Shown here: one piece after another, positions 15,202-23,154 of the stretch
Layout of the letters: each line of letters begins with the position of its first letter
Position numbering within the stretch: the stretch's first letter is position 1
Source: Planctomycetota bacterium
GTDB taxonomy: Bacteria > Planctomycetota > Phycisphaerae > WQYP01
DNA length: 41,393 bases
Assembly: GCA_021790475.1 (NCBI GenBank)
Contig: JAJYDU010000005.1
Location: 1 to 41,393, forward strand
Direction of reading: 5' to 3'
Translations under genes and position numbers: made by a program
Notes under the pieces: generated by a model
Told to the model about the DNA's origin: nothing
Database searches by the model: none
Seen by the model: the letters and a program-made list of their open reading frames with translations, nothing else

Positions 15202-17574
15202 ATGAGGTTCGCTTGCGAGCGTTTCATGAATTTTCTTCGCCGCTTTAAGTATTTATCCTACTCGCTGGTTATTCTAAGCTTGGTGGGGTTCACCTACGCG
15301 ACCAAAAATTACCCGCTGATGGCATTGGCTGTCGTGGCGACGGCCTTGAGCTGGTGGTTGGTTGAGACGGGCAAGGGCCCGCCCATCCCGCGCTGGCTCA
15401 TCAACTGCGGGGTATTGCTGGCGGCTCTGATCCTGTTCTGGGAACTGGTGATTCAGGAGCAACCGAATATTCTGCTGGCCCTGAGTTATTTCATACTGGG
15501 GCTGATTCTTTGCAAACTCTTTGAGGTAAAAAGCAACCGCGATTACGGCCAGATTCTGATTCTAAGTCTGCTGCTGATGCTGGCGGCGGCAATTCTGACG
15601 GTATCGCCTGTTTTCGCATTCTTTCTGCTGGCGTACTTTGGCCTGGGACTTTATGTAAGCCTTATTTTTCACCTCCAATGCGAAACGCAGCGGGCGATGG
15701 CCCGGCACGCCGCGGCCGATCGGATGATGGGGCTGGCCAGCCAGCAGCCGGTGATTGCCCGTGATCTGCGAAGACTAAGTATTATCACCGGTGGATTTCT
15801 CTTTTTCTTCGCCTGCATGGTGTTCGTGCTGTTTCCCCGAACGGGCGTGGGGGGCATACTGGCCCGCTGGCGTATCGGCGGCGAACGGGTGGAAACGGGG
15901 TTTTCCAGTCGGGTAACGATGGGGCAAGTGGGGCGGCTGCGCCAAAGCAACACCATTGTGGCCACCGTGCGACTGGAGAAAAACGGGAAGAATATCGGTA
16001 GCGAAGGTTACCAGCCCTATTTCATGGGCAAAACGCTCAATATCTACAACCCGATCACCCACGAATGGAAGCGTTCGTCCCCCTCCTGGGAGTCGCAAGA
16101 TCAAACTTTCCACCTGAAGAAAAAAACGCATGCCACGGCCCTGGTTCGCCCCACCGCGTACCAGCCCCGGAGCGTCATCACCCAATACTACAGCTTCCTG
16201 AATCCCGTGCGGAGCCGCACGCTTTTCACCATTGCGCCCGCTGTGTGGTTCAAGTGTGCCGGATTGAAACAGGTCTTCAGACGGAATGATGGGTCGCTGA
16301 TGTGCCCTCCCCTGAATCACAAACCGCTGCACTACGAAGTAAGAAGCGCGGCTGTTTACAATCGCGCGTTGATCGGCCCGCGCCAACCACGGGTGTTTCC
16401 GGTTTCTTTCCGCTACCGACGTTCCCTTCCCGGGGGCAATTTCAGAATGATCCATTCGGCCACGATTCCGCGACGCGTCGCGGCGCTGGCGAAAAAGGTT
16501 GCCGGACGGATATTGAAGATTCGCCGCACGCCGTCCAACGCGGGAAAAGTCGATCTTGAACTGGCATCGCGCTTCTGCGATTACCTCCGCGCCAACTACC
16601 CTTATTCCTTTGACATGACACCGGTCAATCCGCGGATGGATCCGACGGAAGATTTCCTTCTTAACAAGAAGAAAATCGGGGGATATTGCGAGTATTTCGC
16701 ATCCGCCATGATCATGTTCTGCCGCACTGTGGGCGTACCGGCACGCATGGTGATTGGTTATCATGGCGGTGATTACAACCCCATCGCGGGTTATTACGTG
16801 ATCCGGCAGAAGTTCGCCCATGCGTGGGTGCAGGTCTATATTCCCGGACGCGGCTGGATGCAGTTCGATCCGTCCCCGGCTTCATCGCTGGCCGGCGTGG
16901 AGTCGCCCTTCACGTGGTACAGCGAGATTACCGGCTTTTTCCAATGGATACGGTTGCAATGGCTCCAGAGCATCATCGCGTTCAATTCCTCGATGCGCTC
17001 CAATGTTCTGCATACGACTTTGAAGGATGCCAAGACGTATGTAAAAAAAACGCTCGCCGCCGCCCGCCACTGGCTGGCAGTGATCCAGATGTTTTGGCGC
17101 AGCCGACAAATAAGTCCGCTGTCGCGCGGCGCTCTGATCGGTCTGCTTGTCGCACTGGCGGCATCCGCCTTCTGGATCGGTTCGCGCTGGCGAAAGAAAC
17201 GACAAAGCGTGCTTGGGCAGGTGGTCCACGGCCTGGATCGAAAACTGCAGCGCCAATTGACACGCGATCTGGCGTTTTTCGATCGCCTCCTGCAGGTGCT
17301 CCAGCATGACGGCATCAGACGCGAGCCGAACCAGACCCCCCTTGAATATGTTCAACAGGTTGGCAGCCGTGCCGGAGAGCCGCTGCCGGAAGCGGAAGAG
17401 CTGGTGCGAATTTTTTACGAGATTCGTCTGGGAAGTCAGCCGGTGTCTCCCGGTCTGGGGCGGCAAATCAAGCGAAACCTGAGCGACCTGGAGAATAGGT
17501 TAAAAAAAAGACTTTTATTTCCCAAAAGACTCGCTTATGATTCTAAGGAGGCATCAGCAGGTTTTCGGAAATGA
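15202..17574 (+). CDS. TgpA-like membrane protein with periplasmic transglutaminase domain
   Basis: A protein of about 790 residues built like the DUF3488-transglutaminase-DUF4129 family. The N-terminal third has several membrane helices (YLSYSLVILSLVGFTYA, WLINCGVLLAALILFW, ILLALSYFILGLILC, ILILSLLLMLAAAIL, GGFLFFFACMVFVLF). A large soluble region follows, containing the transglutaminase-like core with a Cys-His-Asp triad in GGYCEYFASAMIMF, FAHAWVQVYIPG and MQFDPSPAS. A last helix (ALIGLLVALAASAFWIGSRW) precedes a C-terminal helical domain. Family members act at the cell envelope, but the substrate is unknown. The start is uncertain: ATG 15226 (MNFLRRFKYL) fits the protein better, while ATG 15202 lacks a close ribosome-binding site. 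The dxs start follows only 3 bp after the stop, implying coupling. Confidence 0.9.
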   Translation: MRFACERFMNFLRRFKYLSYSLVILSLVGFTYATKNYPLMALAVVATALSWWLVETGKGPPIPRWLINCGVLLAALILFWELVIQEQPNILLALSYFILGLILCKLFEVKSNRDYGQILILSLLLMLAAAILTVSPVFAFFLLAYFGLGLYVSLIFHLQCETQRAMARHAAADRMMGLASQQPVIARDLRRLSIITGGFLFFFACMVFVLFPRTGVGGILARWRIGGERVETGFSSRVTMGQVGRLRQSNTIVATVRLEKNGKNIGSEGYQPYFMGKTLNIYNPITHEWKRSSPSWESQDQTFHLKKKTHATALVRPTAYQPRSVITQYYSFLNPVRSRTLFTIAPAVWFKCAGLKQVFRRNDGSLMCPPLNHKPLHYEVRSAAVYNRALIGPRQPRVFPVSFRYRRSLPGGNFRMIHSATIPRRVAALAKKVAGRILKIRRTPSNAGKVDLELASRFCDYLRANYPYSFDMTPVNPRMDPTEDFLLNKKKIGGYCEYFASAMIMFCRTVGVPARMVIGYHGGDYNPIAGYYVIRQKFAHAWVQVYIPGRGWMQFDPSPASSLAGVESPFTWYSEITGFFQWIRLQWLQSIIAFNSSMRSNVLHTTLKDAKTYVKKTLAAARHWLAVIQMFWRSRQISPLSRGALIGLLVALAASAFWIGSRWRKKRQSVLGQVVHGLDRKLQRQLTRDLAFFDRLLQVLQHDGIRREPNQTPLEYVQQVGSRAGEPLPEAEELVRIFYEIRLGSQPVSPGLGRQIKRNLSDLENRLKKRLLFPKRLAYDSKEASAGFRK

Positions 17575-17577
17575 GCG

Positions 17578-19536
17578 ATGATCAAAATTCTTCCGACAAT
17601 CGAATCACCGGCGGATCTTAAGCATCTGTCGATGGAACAACTCTGTGCCCTGGCGCAGGAAATCCGCGAAACGATTGTGACGACGGTGAGCGCCAACGGC
17701 GGGCATCTGGCCCCGAATCTCGGAACCGTTGAAATCATTCTGGCTCTTCATCTGGTTTTCAACATGTCGCAGGATCGGCTGCTGTGGGATGTCGGCCACC
17801 AGTGTTATCCGCACAAACTGATCACGGGACGGTATAAACAATTCTCATCGCTGCGCAAGAGCGGCGGCATCTGCGGTTTCCCCGATCCGGCGGAAAGCCC
17901 CTATGATCTCTTCAGCGTGGGACACGCGGGAACAGCCATCAGCACGGCGGTGGGTATGGCCCGCGCCGACGCGCTTCTCCAACATGATACGCGGGTCGTG
18001 GCGCTGGTGGGCGACGCCTCGATCGTCAACGGCGTGGCGTTCGAGGGTCTGAACAACGCCGGAACGCTCCAGCGGCAATTGCTGGTTATTCTCAACGACA
18101 ATTCCATGAGTATCAGCGAGCCACAGGGGGCGTTCGCCAATTACCTGGAACATCTGCGGGTGACCACCACCTACGACGAAGTTAAACGGCGCGTGCAGGA
18201 TCTGCTGGACCGCATACCCTATGGGCAGAAGATTTCGGACATAGGTTTTCAGATCAAGCACGGCATCAAGAACGCCATCGCTCCGGGACACATTTTTGAA
18301 GACCTGGGATTGAAGTATTTCGGGCCGGTGGACGGGCATGATCTGCCCGGCCTCCTGGAGAAACTCAACGAGCTGAAAAATCTTCCCGCCCCCGCGGTCC
18401 TGCACATCAAGACCGTCAAGGGTAAGGGTTATGAATGGGCCTGCGGGGACCCGACCACATTCCACAGTCCCAAGCCGTTCAAAGTGGAGGGCTGCCGCGT
18501 CGTGATCAACCAGGGATCGGGCCGGTCGTGGACGTCGGCGTTCGCCGAAGCGATGATTCAGCTGTGCCGCAAACACTCTAACGTGGTGGGGATCACGGCG
18601 GCCATGCCCGATGGCACGGGGATGATCAAGCTCAAGCCGCTTTTTCCCGAACGATATTTCGACACGGGCATCTGCGAAGGTCACGCCACCGCGATGGCGG
18701 CTGGTATGACCAAGGCCGGATTGCGTCCGGTGGTTGCAATTTACAGCACATTTTTACAGCGGGCGTTTGACCAGATTTTTCAGGAAGTGTGCCTGCAAGG
18801 TCTGCCGGTGATCTTCTGTGTGGACCGGGCCGGTTTGGTCGGCGATGACGGAGCGGTACACCACGGCTTCTGCGACCTGGCGTTTTTGCGAAGTCAGCCG
18901 GGCATGGTCCTTATGGCGCCATCGGACGAACGCGAGCTTCATGCGGCGTTGGAATTCGCCATGACCCTGGATGCTCCGTGTGAAATACGCTATCCGCGGG
19001 ACAATTGCCCGGCGCTGCCGCCGGGACCGGCTGTGGCGTGGTCGATGGACAGAACGGGCGGTGTTTCGCGCCGACTCAAAGAGGGACTGGACGCGACCAT
19101 AGTCGCCTATGGCGCGCTGGCGGCGCAGGCGCTAAGTGCCGCCAATCTTTTGGAGAACGAGGATATCCATGTGGGAGTGGTGGACGCCCGGTTCTGCAAG
19201 CCATTGGACGGCGCCATGCTCGACGATCTTTTCGAGAAAGCGCAGCCGATCATCACCGTGGAAGATCACGCCGTTATCAATGGTTTTGGTACGGCTCTGC
19301 TGGAATATGCCCAACTGCACGGCCATGATGGACGGTTGCTCACGCGCGTCGGTATTCCCGATCGGTTTATCAAACATGCCGGCCGATCGGAACAGCTCAA
19401 GGAAATCGGTCTGGATCCAGCCGGCATCGCCGCGACTCTCCGCGACGCCCTCGCCCGCCGCCAACCGTTGGAAGTGGATGCACCGACGCAACCACGGCGC
19501 GGTGGCCGGCGCCCCATCGCCCGCCTGCGGCATTAA
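17578..19536 (+). CDS. dxs: 1-deoxy-D-xylulose-5-phosphate synthase
   Basis: A 652-residue thiamine-diphosphate enzyme that joins pyruvate and glyceraldehyde 3-phosphate, the first step of the MEP isoprenoid pathway. Signatures: GGHLAPNLGTVEIILALH, WDVGHQCYPHKLITGR, the ThDP/Mg motif GDASIVNGVAFEGLNNAG with NDNSMSIS (GDG of many homologues reads GDA here), FGPVDGHDLPGL, KGKGYEWA, and DRAGLVGDDGAVHHGFCDLAFLR in the pyrimidine-binding domain. The C-terminal domain is present. It starts 3 bp after the TgpA-like gene. Its stop TAA (19534-19536) overlaps the reverse-strand stop of trpD (19533-19535), so no terminator fits between the two genes. Similar length to typical Dxs. Confidence 0.95.
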   Translation: MIKILPTIESPADLKHLSMEQLCALAQEIRETIVTTVSANGGHLAPNLGTVEIILALHLVFNMSQDRLLWDVGHQCYPHKLITGRYKQFSSLRKSGGICGFPDPAESPYDLFSVGHAGTAISTAVGMARADALLQHDTRVVALVGDASIVNGVAFEGLNNAGTLQRQLLVILNDNSMSISEPQGAFANYLEHLRVTTTYDEVKRRVQDLLDRIPYGQKISDIGFQIKHGIKNAIAPGHIFEDLGLKYFGPVDGHDLPGLLEKLNELKNLPAPAVLHIKTVKGKGYEWACGDPTTFHSPKPFKVEGCRVVINQGSGRSWTSAFAEAMIQLCRKHSNVVGITAAMPDGTGMIKLKPLFPERYFDTGICEGHATAMAAGMTKAGLRPVVAIYSTFLQRAFDQIFQEVCLQGLPVIFCVDRAGLVGDDGAVHHGFCDLAFLRSQPGMVLMAPSDERELHAALEFAMTLDAPCEIRYPRDNCPALPPGPAVAWSMDRTGGVSRRLKEGLDATIVAYGALAAQALSAANLLENEDIHVGVVDARFCKPLDGAMLDDLFEKAQPIITVEDHAVINGFGTALLEYAQLHGHDGRLLTRVGIPDRFIKHAGRSEQLKEIGLDPAGIAATLRDALARRQPLEVDAPTQPRRGGRRPIARLRH

Positions 19537-20564
19537 CACTCGGAATGCTTTTCACCGCTGATAGCAATGAGTTTTTCCAGCACGCCGGACGCTTTGCCGG
19601 AATCGATTGCTTCCGCGGCGATGGGAATGCCGGCGCGAAGAGAATCCACCCGGCCGCCGGCCCAGAGCGCTGCGGCGCTGTTAAGAAGCGTCATGTCGCG
19701 CGGCGGGCCGGTCCGGCCTGTGAGAACCGATTGAATAAGGACGGCGGATTCCTCGGCGGAATTGACGCGGCATGGCTCCAATGATGATTCTTGCAAGCCG
19801 GCATCCTCCGGCGTGAATTGATAGATACGGGCCGTATGGCCGGAAAACTCGCCGATGCGGGTGGGACCGCTGATGGTAAGTTCACACAGATGACCATCCT
19901 GCGGGTCGGTTCCGCAAACAACCATGGCGCGAACGGTCCCCAGACGCATCAGCACGTGGAGGAATTGTTCCACCAGATTGGTGCGCGGCACGCCGGCGAC
20001 CTGCCGGCGAACGCCGGCCGGGTTGGTCAGTGGTCCCATCAGGTTGAAAATAGTGGCGAATCCAAGCGATTGGCGAATCTGGGCCACCCGGGCCATGGCG
20101 GGATGATGTTGCGGGGCATAACAGAAACATAAGCCGGCCTCGCGCAGGCAACGCTGCTGAAAAGCGGTGTCGGCCTGCACGCCGACACCCAGGGCCTGCA
20201 GCACGTCGGCGCTGCCGCTGCGGCTGGTGATGGCCCGATTGCCGTGTTTGGCCACCGCAACCCCGCAGGCGGCGGCAATGATGGCGGCGGTGGTGGAAAC
20301 ATTGAAAAGCCGGGAACCTGTTCCGCCGGCGCCGCATGTGTCGATGGCGCCTTGCGGCGCTTCCACGGATACAACATGCCGGCGCATCGCGCGGGCGGCG
20401 CCGGTAAGTTCGTCGATGGTCGGTTTGCGGAAAGTCAAAAGGGCCGCGAACGCTCCGATCTGCGCCGGTTCGGCATGGCCCGACATAATCTGTTCGAACG
20501 CGAAGATGGCCTGCTGCTCGGAAAGAGTTTGGCCCGCGACCAGATGGGCGAGAATTTCTTTCAT
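19533..20564 (-). CDS. trpD: anthranilate phosphoribosyltransferase
   Basis: A 343-residue enzyme that transfers phosphoribose from PRPP to anthranilate in tryptophan synthesis. It has the small helical N-terminal domain (LAHLVAGQTLSEQQAIFAFEQIMSG) and the PRPP-binding core. The glycine motif, usually GTGGD, reads DTCGAGGTGSRLFNVST, so the Asp position is Thr. KHGNRAITSRSGSADVLQALG, FLFNLMGPLTNPA-like (FATIFNLMGPLTNPAG) and the rest are standard. ATG 20564 is chosen because GGGAG lies 9 nt upstream; the TTG at 20573 is too close to it. No other trp gene is in the window. galK lies 120 bp upstream on the same strand. An alternative would be another phosphoribosyltransferase of this fold (TdcD-/DeoA-like), which is less likely. 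Confidence 0.92.
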   Translation of the reverse strand: MKEILAHLVAGQTLSEQQAIFAFEQIMSGHAEPAQIGAFAALLTFRKPTIDELTGAARAMRRHVVSVEAPQGAIDTCGAGGTGSRLFNVSTTAAIIAAACGVAVAKHGNRAITSRSGSADVLQALGVGVQADTAFQQRCLREAGLCFCYAPQHHPAMARVAQIRQSLGFATIFNLMGPLTNPAGVRRQVAGVPRTNLVEQFLHVLMRLGTVRAMVVCGTDPQDGHLCELTISGPTRIGEFSGHTARIYQFTPEDAGLQESSLEPCRVNSAEESAVLIQSVLTGRTGPPRDMTLLNSAAALWAGGRVDSLRAGIPIAAEAIDSGKASGVLEKLIAISGEKHSEC

Positions 20565-20683
20565 AAGGAACAACTCCCAGTCTTTCCACGCGCGCCGGAT
20601 AGCACTGCGGGACGTCCTTTCAGGCCGCCATTGCCCTGATCCTTCAGCCGGGCGGGATCAACACATCCCGGAACACTCCTTGT

Positions 20684-21853
20684 TTACCCGCGGACCACAC
20701 TCGCTCCCGCGGAGGCCCTGGCGACAAAAATCGAAGCCTGTTTTCCGGAGCGGCGGGGATATTCCGTTTTCTGCGCAGCGATCAGAGAATCAACCGCCCG
20801 CCGGGACACCATGATAATGATACAGCCGCCGAAACCGCCGCCGGTCAGGCGAGCGCCATAAACGCCGTCTACGGAACAGGCGATTTCCACCAGGGCGTCA
20901 AGTTCCGGGCAACTTACTCCGTAATCGTCGCGCAGACTTTGATGCGACCGGCACAATAGTCGGCCGCAAGTCAGCCAGTCCCGGCGGGACATACTCTCGG
21001 CGAACTCCAGCGTTCGCTGATTTTCGCTGATTACGTGCCTGGCCCGGCGAAAGACGGTTGGATCCATGTCCAGCCGCGTCTGTTCCAGCATGTCCGGTGT
21101 TACATCGCGCAGGGCCTTCACCGCCGGAAATTTCTTCCGCAGATGCGCCGCCGCAGCCTGGCACTGGTTCCGCCGTGTTTGATACTCCCCCCCCGTCAAT
21201 TCATGCTTGACGTTGCTGTTGGCGATCACGAGGCACAATTCCGGATCATTCAGCGGCGTATAGCGGTGCGTTAAATCGCGACAATCCAGGAGCATGGCCT
21301 GGTCCGCTCGGGCCAATACACATATAAATTGATCCATAATCCCGCAGGGCAAACCGGCGTACCGCTGTTCCGCCCACTGGCAGGCCAGCGCCATCTCAAC
21401 GGGATCCATCCGGCGGGCATTGGCGCGCAGCAGCGCCAGCGCGCCGGCCACCTCAAACGACGCACTGGAAGAGAGTCCCCCGCCCAGAGGCACATCGGTG
21501 GCCGCCAGCGCGTCGATGCCGCGCTCAATCAGGCCCCTGGTGCGAAGCGCCTCGGCCACGCCGCGGACGTACAGCGACCACGCCGGAGGATCCTTGCGAA
21601 CGGGGCGATCGAAACTGAATTCTACCATCTCGTTGCGGGAGGCGCTGTACAGGCGAATAGTCCGATCTTCGCGCCGGCGGCAGAGAATGACGGTGGCGCG
21701 GTCAATCGCCATGGGCAATACGAAACCGTCGTTGTAATCGGTGTGTTCTCCGATGAGATTCACGCGGCCCGGGGCGCGGACTTCGATGAGCTTGTCGGAG
21801 AAGGAATCGCCGAAACGTCGAAGGAATTCGTCATAAAGTTCATACATATCCAT
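20684..21853 (-). CDS. galK: galactokinase
   Basis: A 389-residue GHMP kinase that phosphorylates galactose at C1, entering the Leloir pathway. Motif 1 is APGRVNLIGEHTDYNDGFVLPMAI, the diagnostic galactokinase signature; motif 2 is the ATP loop PLGGGLSSSASFEVAGALAL; motif 3 is GARLTGGGFGGCIIIMV. The catalytic Asp is in CGIMDQFICVLA. Two ATGs (21853 and 21847) are possible and no strong ribosome-binding site separates them. The GH3 glycosidase at 0.7 kb may supply sugars, but no galT or galE is near. Confidence 0.95.
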   Translation of the reverse strand: MDMYELYDEFLRRFGDSFSDKLIEVRAPGRVNLIGEHTDYNDGFVLPMAIDRATVILCRRREDRTIRLYSASRNEMVEFSFDRPVRKDPPAWSLYVRGVAEALRTRGLIERGIDALAATDVPLGGGLSSSASFEVAGALALLRANARRMDPVEMALACQWAEQRYAGLPCGIMDQFICVLARADQAMLLDCRDLTHRYTPLNDPELCLVIANSNVKHELTGGEYQTRRNQCQAAAAHLRKKFPAVKALRDVTPDMLEQTRLDMDPTVFRRARHVISENQRTLEFAESMSRRDWLTCGRLLCRSHQSLRDDYGVSCPELDALVEIACSVDGVYGARLTGGGFGGCIIIMVSRRAVDSLIAAQKTEYPRRSGKQASIFVARASAGASVVRG

Positions 21854-22116
21854 ATACTATCACGTAATCGGAACAATCGAACCCCAGAGAAAAACGGTTG
21901 TTTATGTTAGGGGCCGGCATGGCCGGAAGCAACGGCCGGTGGCGGGGCTTCCCGCTGCGAATCGTTGCCGGGACGGACAAGCCCTGTTAGGCTTTCCCTG
22001 AAAATGTATCGCGGCCGCGTGGCCTGGCGGTTTGCCCGGTAGTATATCCCCGATGAAAGTATCGTAGATCATCAGGCCGCAGCGGGGTTAAGCCGGACCC
22101 GCCACTGGAGGTTTTT
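21854..22116. other. divergent intergenic region, galK / small conserved protein
   Basis: This gap separates divergent genes and must hold both promoters. GC-rich inverted stretches such as GGCCGG...CCGGCC-like repeats are present near 21915-21940. I see no strong sigma-70 boxes and no RNA gene. Confidence 0.3.
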
Positions 22117-22473
22117 GTGAATCAGCCGCTCCCTGTACCGCACGGGACGATTTCGCCCCGGACTCTTCTATACCAACCGGGAACGCATGTTCGAGTGACC
22201 CAGCAGATCGCGCAGCGGGCGCACGTATACGCGATTACGCTCACGGGCCGGATTCTCCGGCAGGAGCGGCAGGAAAGCGGAAGCTGGTTTGCCCGCAATA
22301 AGGCTGACCGGTTATGGCTGGACCGGTTGATCGTTGAAAAAGACGATGGAGAGAAAATCGTGCTGAATCTGGACGAATTTACGCACGTGGATGTTCTCAA
22401 CGGCCCGCCGCCGATGGAAGGCGTTCCCCCCCTGGTCACGGCCGATCAGGATCGCGCCGGATCGTTGACGTAA
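22117..22473 (+). CDS. small conserved protein of unknown function (planctomycete-type)
   Basis: A 118-residue soluble protein starting at GTG 22117, with GGAGG 5 nt upstream, which makes the start convincing. The core reads YQPGTHVRVTQQIAQRAHVYAITLTGRILR, then ESGSWFARNKADRLWLDRLIVEKDDGEKIVLNLDEFTHVDVL. The pattern of short strands suggests a small beta-barrel similar to RNA- or ligand-binding folds, but no catalytic motif is visible. It resembles a conserved hypothetical that I associate with planctomycetes; I cannot confirm this by search. It precedes the efflux locus and may be transcribed separately. Confidence 0.75.
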   Translation: MNQPLPVPHGTISPRTLLYQPGTHVRVTQQIAQRAHVYAITLTGRILRQERQESGSWFARNKADRLWLDRLIVEKDDGEKIVLNLDEFTHVDVLNGPPPMEGVPPLVTADQDRAGSLT

Positions 22474-22489
22474 ACGGGAAGAACCAATC

Positions 22490-22518
22490 TTGACAGCGCG
22501 AACCTGGCTGGATTAAAA
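22490..22518 (+). promoter_or_regulatory. candidate sigma-70 promoter of the efflux/oxidase locus
   Basis: A perfect -35 box TTGACA (22490-22495) is followed after exactly 17 nt by TTAAAA (22513-22518, 4 of 6 matches to TATAAT). Transcription would begin near 22525, a few bases before the ATG at 22533. This supports 22533 as the start of the first gene. Confidence 0.45.
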
Positions 22519-22532
22519 TGCGTAGTGTTGTT

Positions 22533-22946
22533 ATGGTGCGCCATCTTATTGCAATCTTTTTCATCGTGATGTCCGGGGCGGTTTTGGCGGGGTATTTGCC
22601 GCCGGCCGCCGCATCATCGGGGCGACACTTACACTCTTTCCATCTCGCCCGCTTTTCTCCGCAGGCCGCCCGGCCGGTGTTCCCCGTGAATTCGAACAGT
22701 CCCTCTCTCATGGATCAGCATGGTTGCTGCCTTTCCTGCGGTCAGCGATCCGGCACGTTCGACACATTCGAGGTGTGTTCGCCACGAAGTCTTCGTGATC
22801 ACAAGCCCCATGGGCTTACGGTGTCGGCCAATCCGGCTTACACTCATCTCGAAGCGACGATTTATCGCTGGTTTCTCAGAATCCCTCTCCATCCTCCCTG
22901 GATGGCATCCTCTCTGCTTGCGTTGCATTGCGCCCTGACGATCTGA
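22533..22946 (+). CDS. putative small secreted His/Cys-containing protein
   Basis: I do not recognise a named family. From ATG 22533 the product has about 137 residues: a clear signal peptide (MVRHLIAIFFIVMSGAVLAGYLPPAAAS), then a mature part containing several His residues (HLHSFH) and a CC-x2-C cluster (HGCCLSCG), and a hydrophobic end (WMASSLLALHCALTI). The ATG at 22518 overlaps the predicted -10 box, so it is less likely. Position directly ahead of the TolC-RND-oxidase genes, together with potential metal-binding residues, suggests a periplasmic metal-binding or sensor protein; this is inference. ORFs on the opposite strand overlap it, so its reality is not certain. Confidence 0.45.
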   Translation: MVRHLIAIFFIVMSGAVLAGYLPPAAASSGRHLHSFHLARFSPQAARPVFPVNSNSPSLMDQHGCCLSCGQRSGTFDTFEVCSPRSLRDHKPHGLTVSANPAYTHLEATIYRWFLRIPLHPPWMASSLLALHCALTI

Positions 22947-23154
22947 TCCTTTCCGCTTCTTCTTGCGTTGTGTTGCGTTGCGCCCTGGCGATTCCGATCG
23001 TTTGCGGCGCGAGCCAGGCGCGTCCGCAGAATACCGCAAAAACCAAACAGATACATTTTATTGCCAGGGTGATTCCGATCCCGACGATGGCCAACCAAAG
23101 GGCGGCGGCGGGGCGACTCAAACACCTAAAGCCATACAGGATAGACCATTGCAA
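22947..23154. other. gap between the small secreted protein gene and the TolC-family gene
   Basis: The stretch contains imperfect direct repeats of TTGCGTTG...TTGCGCCCTG(A/G)CGAT around 22918-22995. The track ORF 22963-24729 runs through it, but the real TolC start is at 23155. Reverse-strand ORFs here have low-complexity repeats and look like shadows. Confidence 0.35.
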
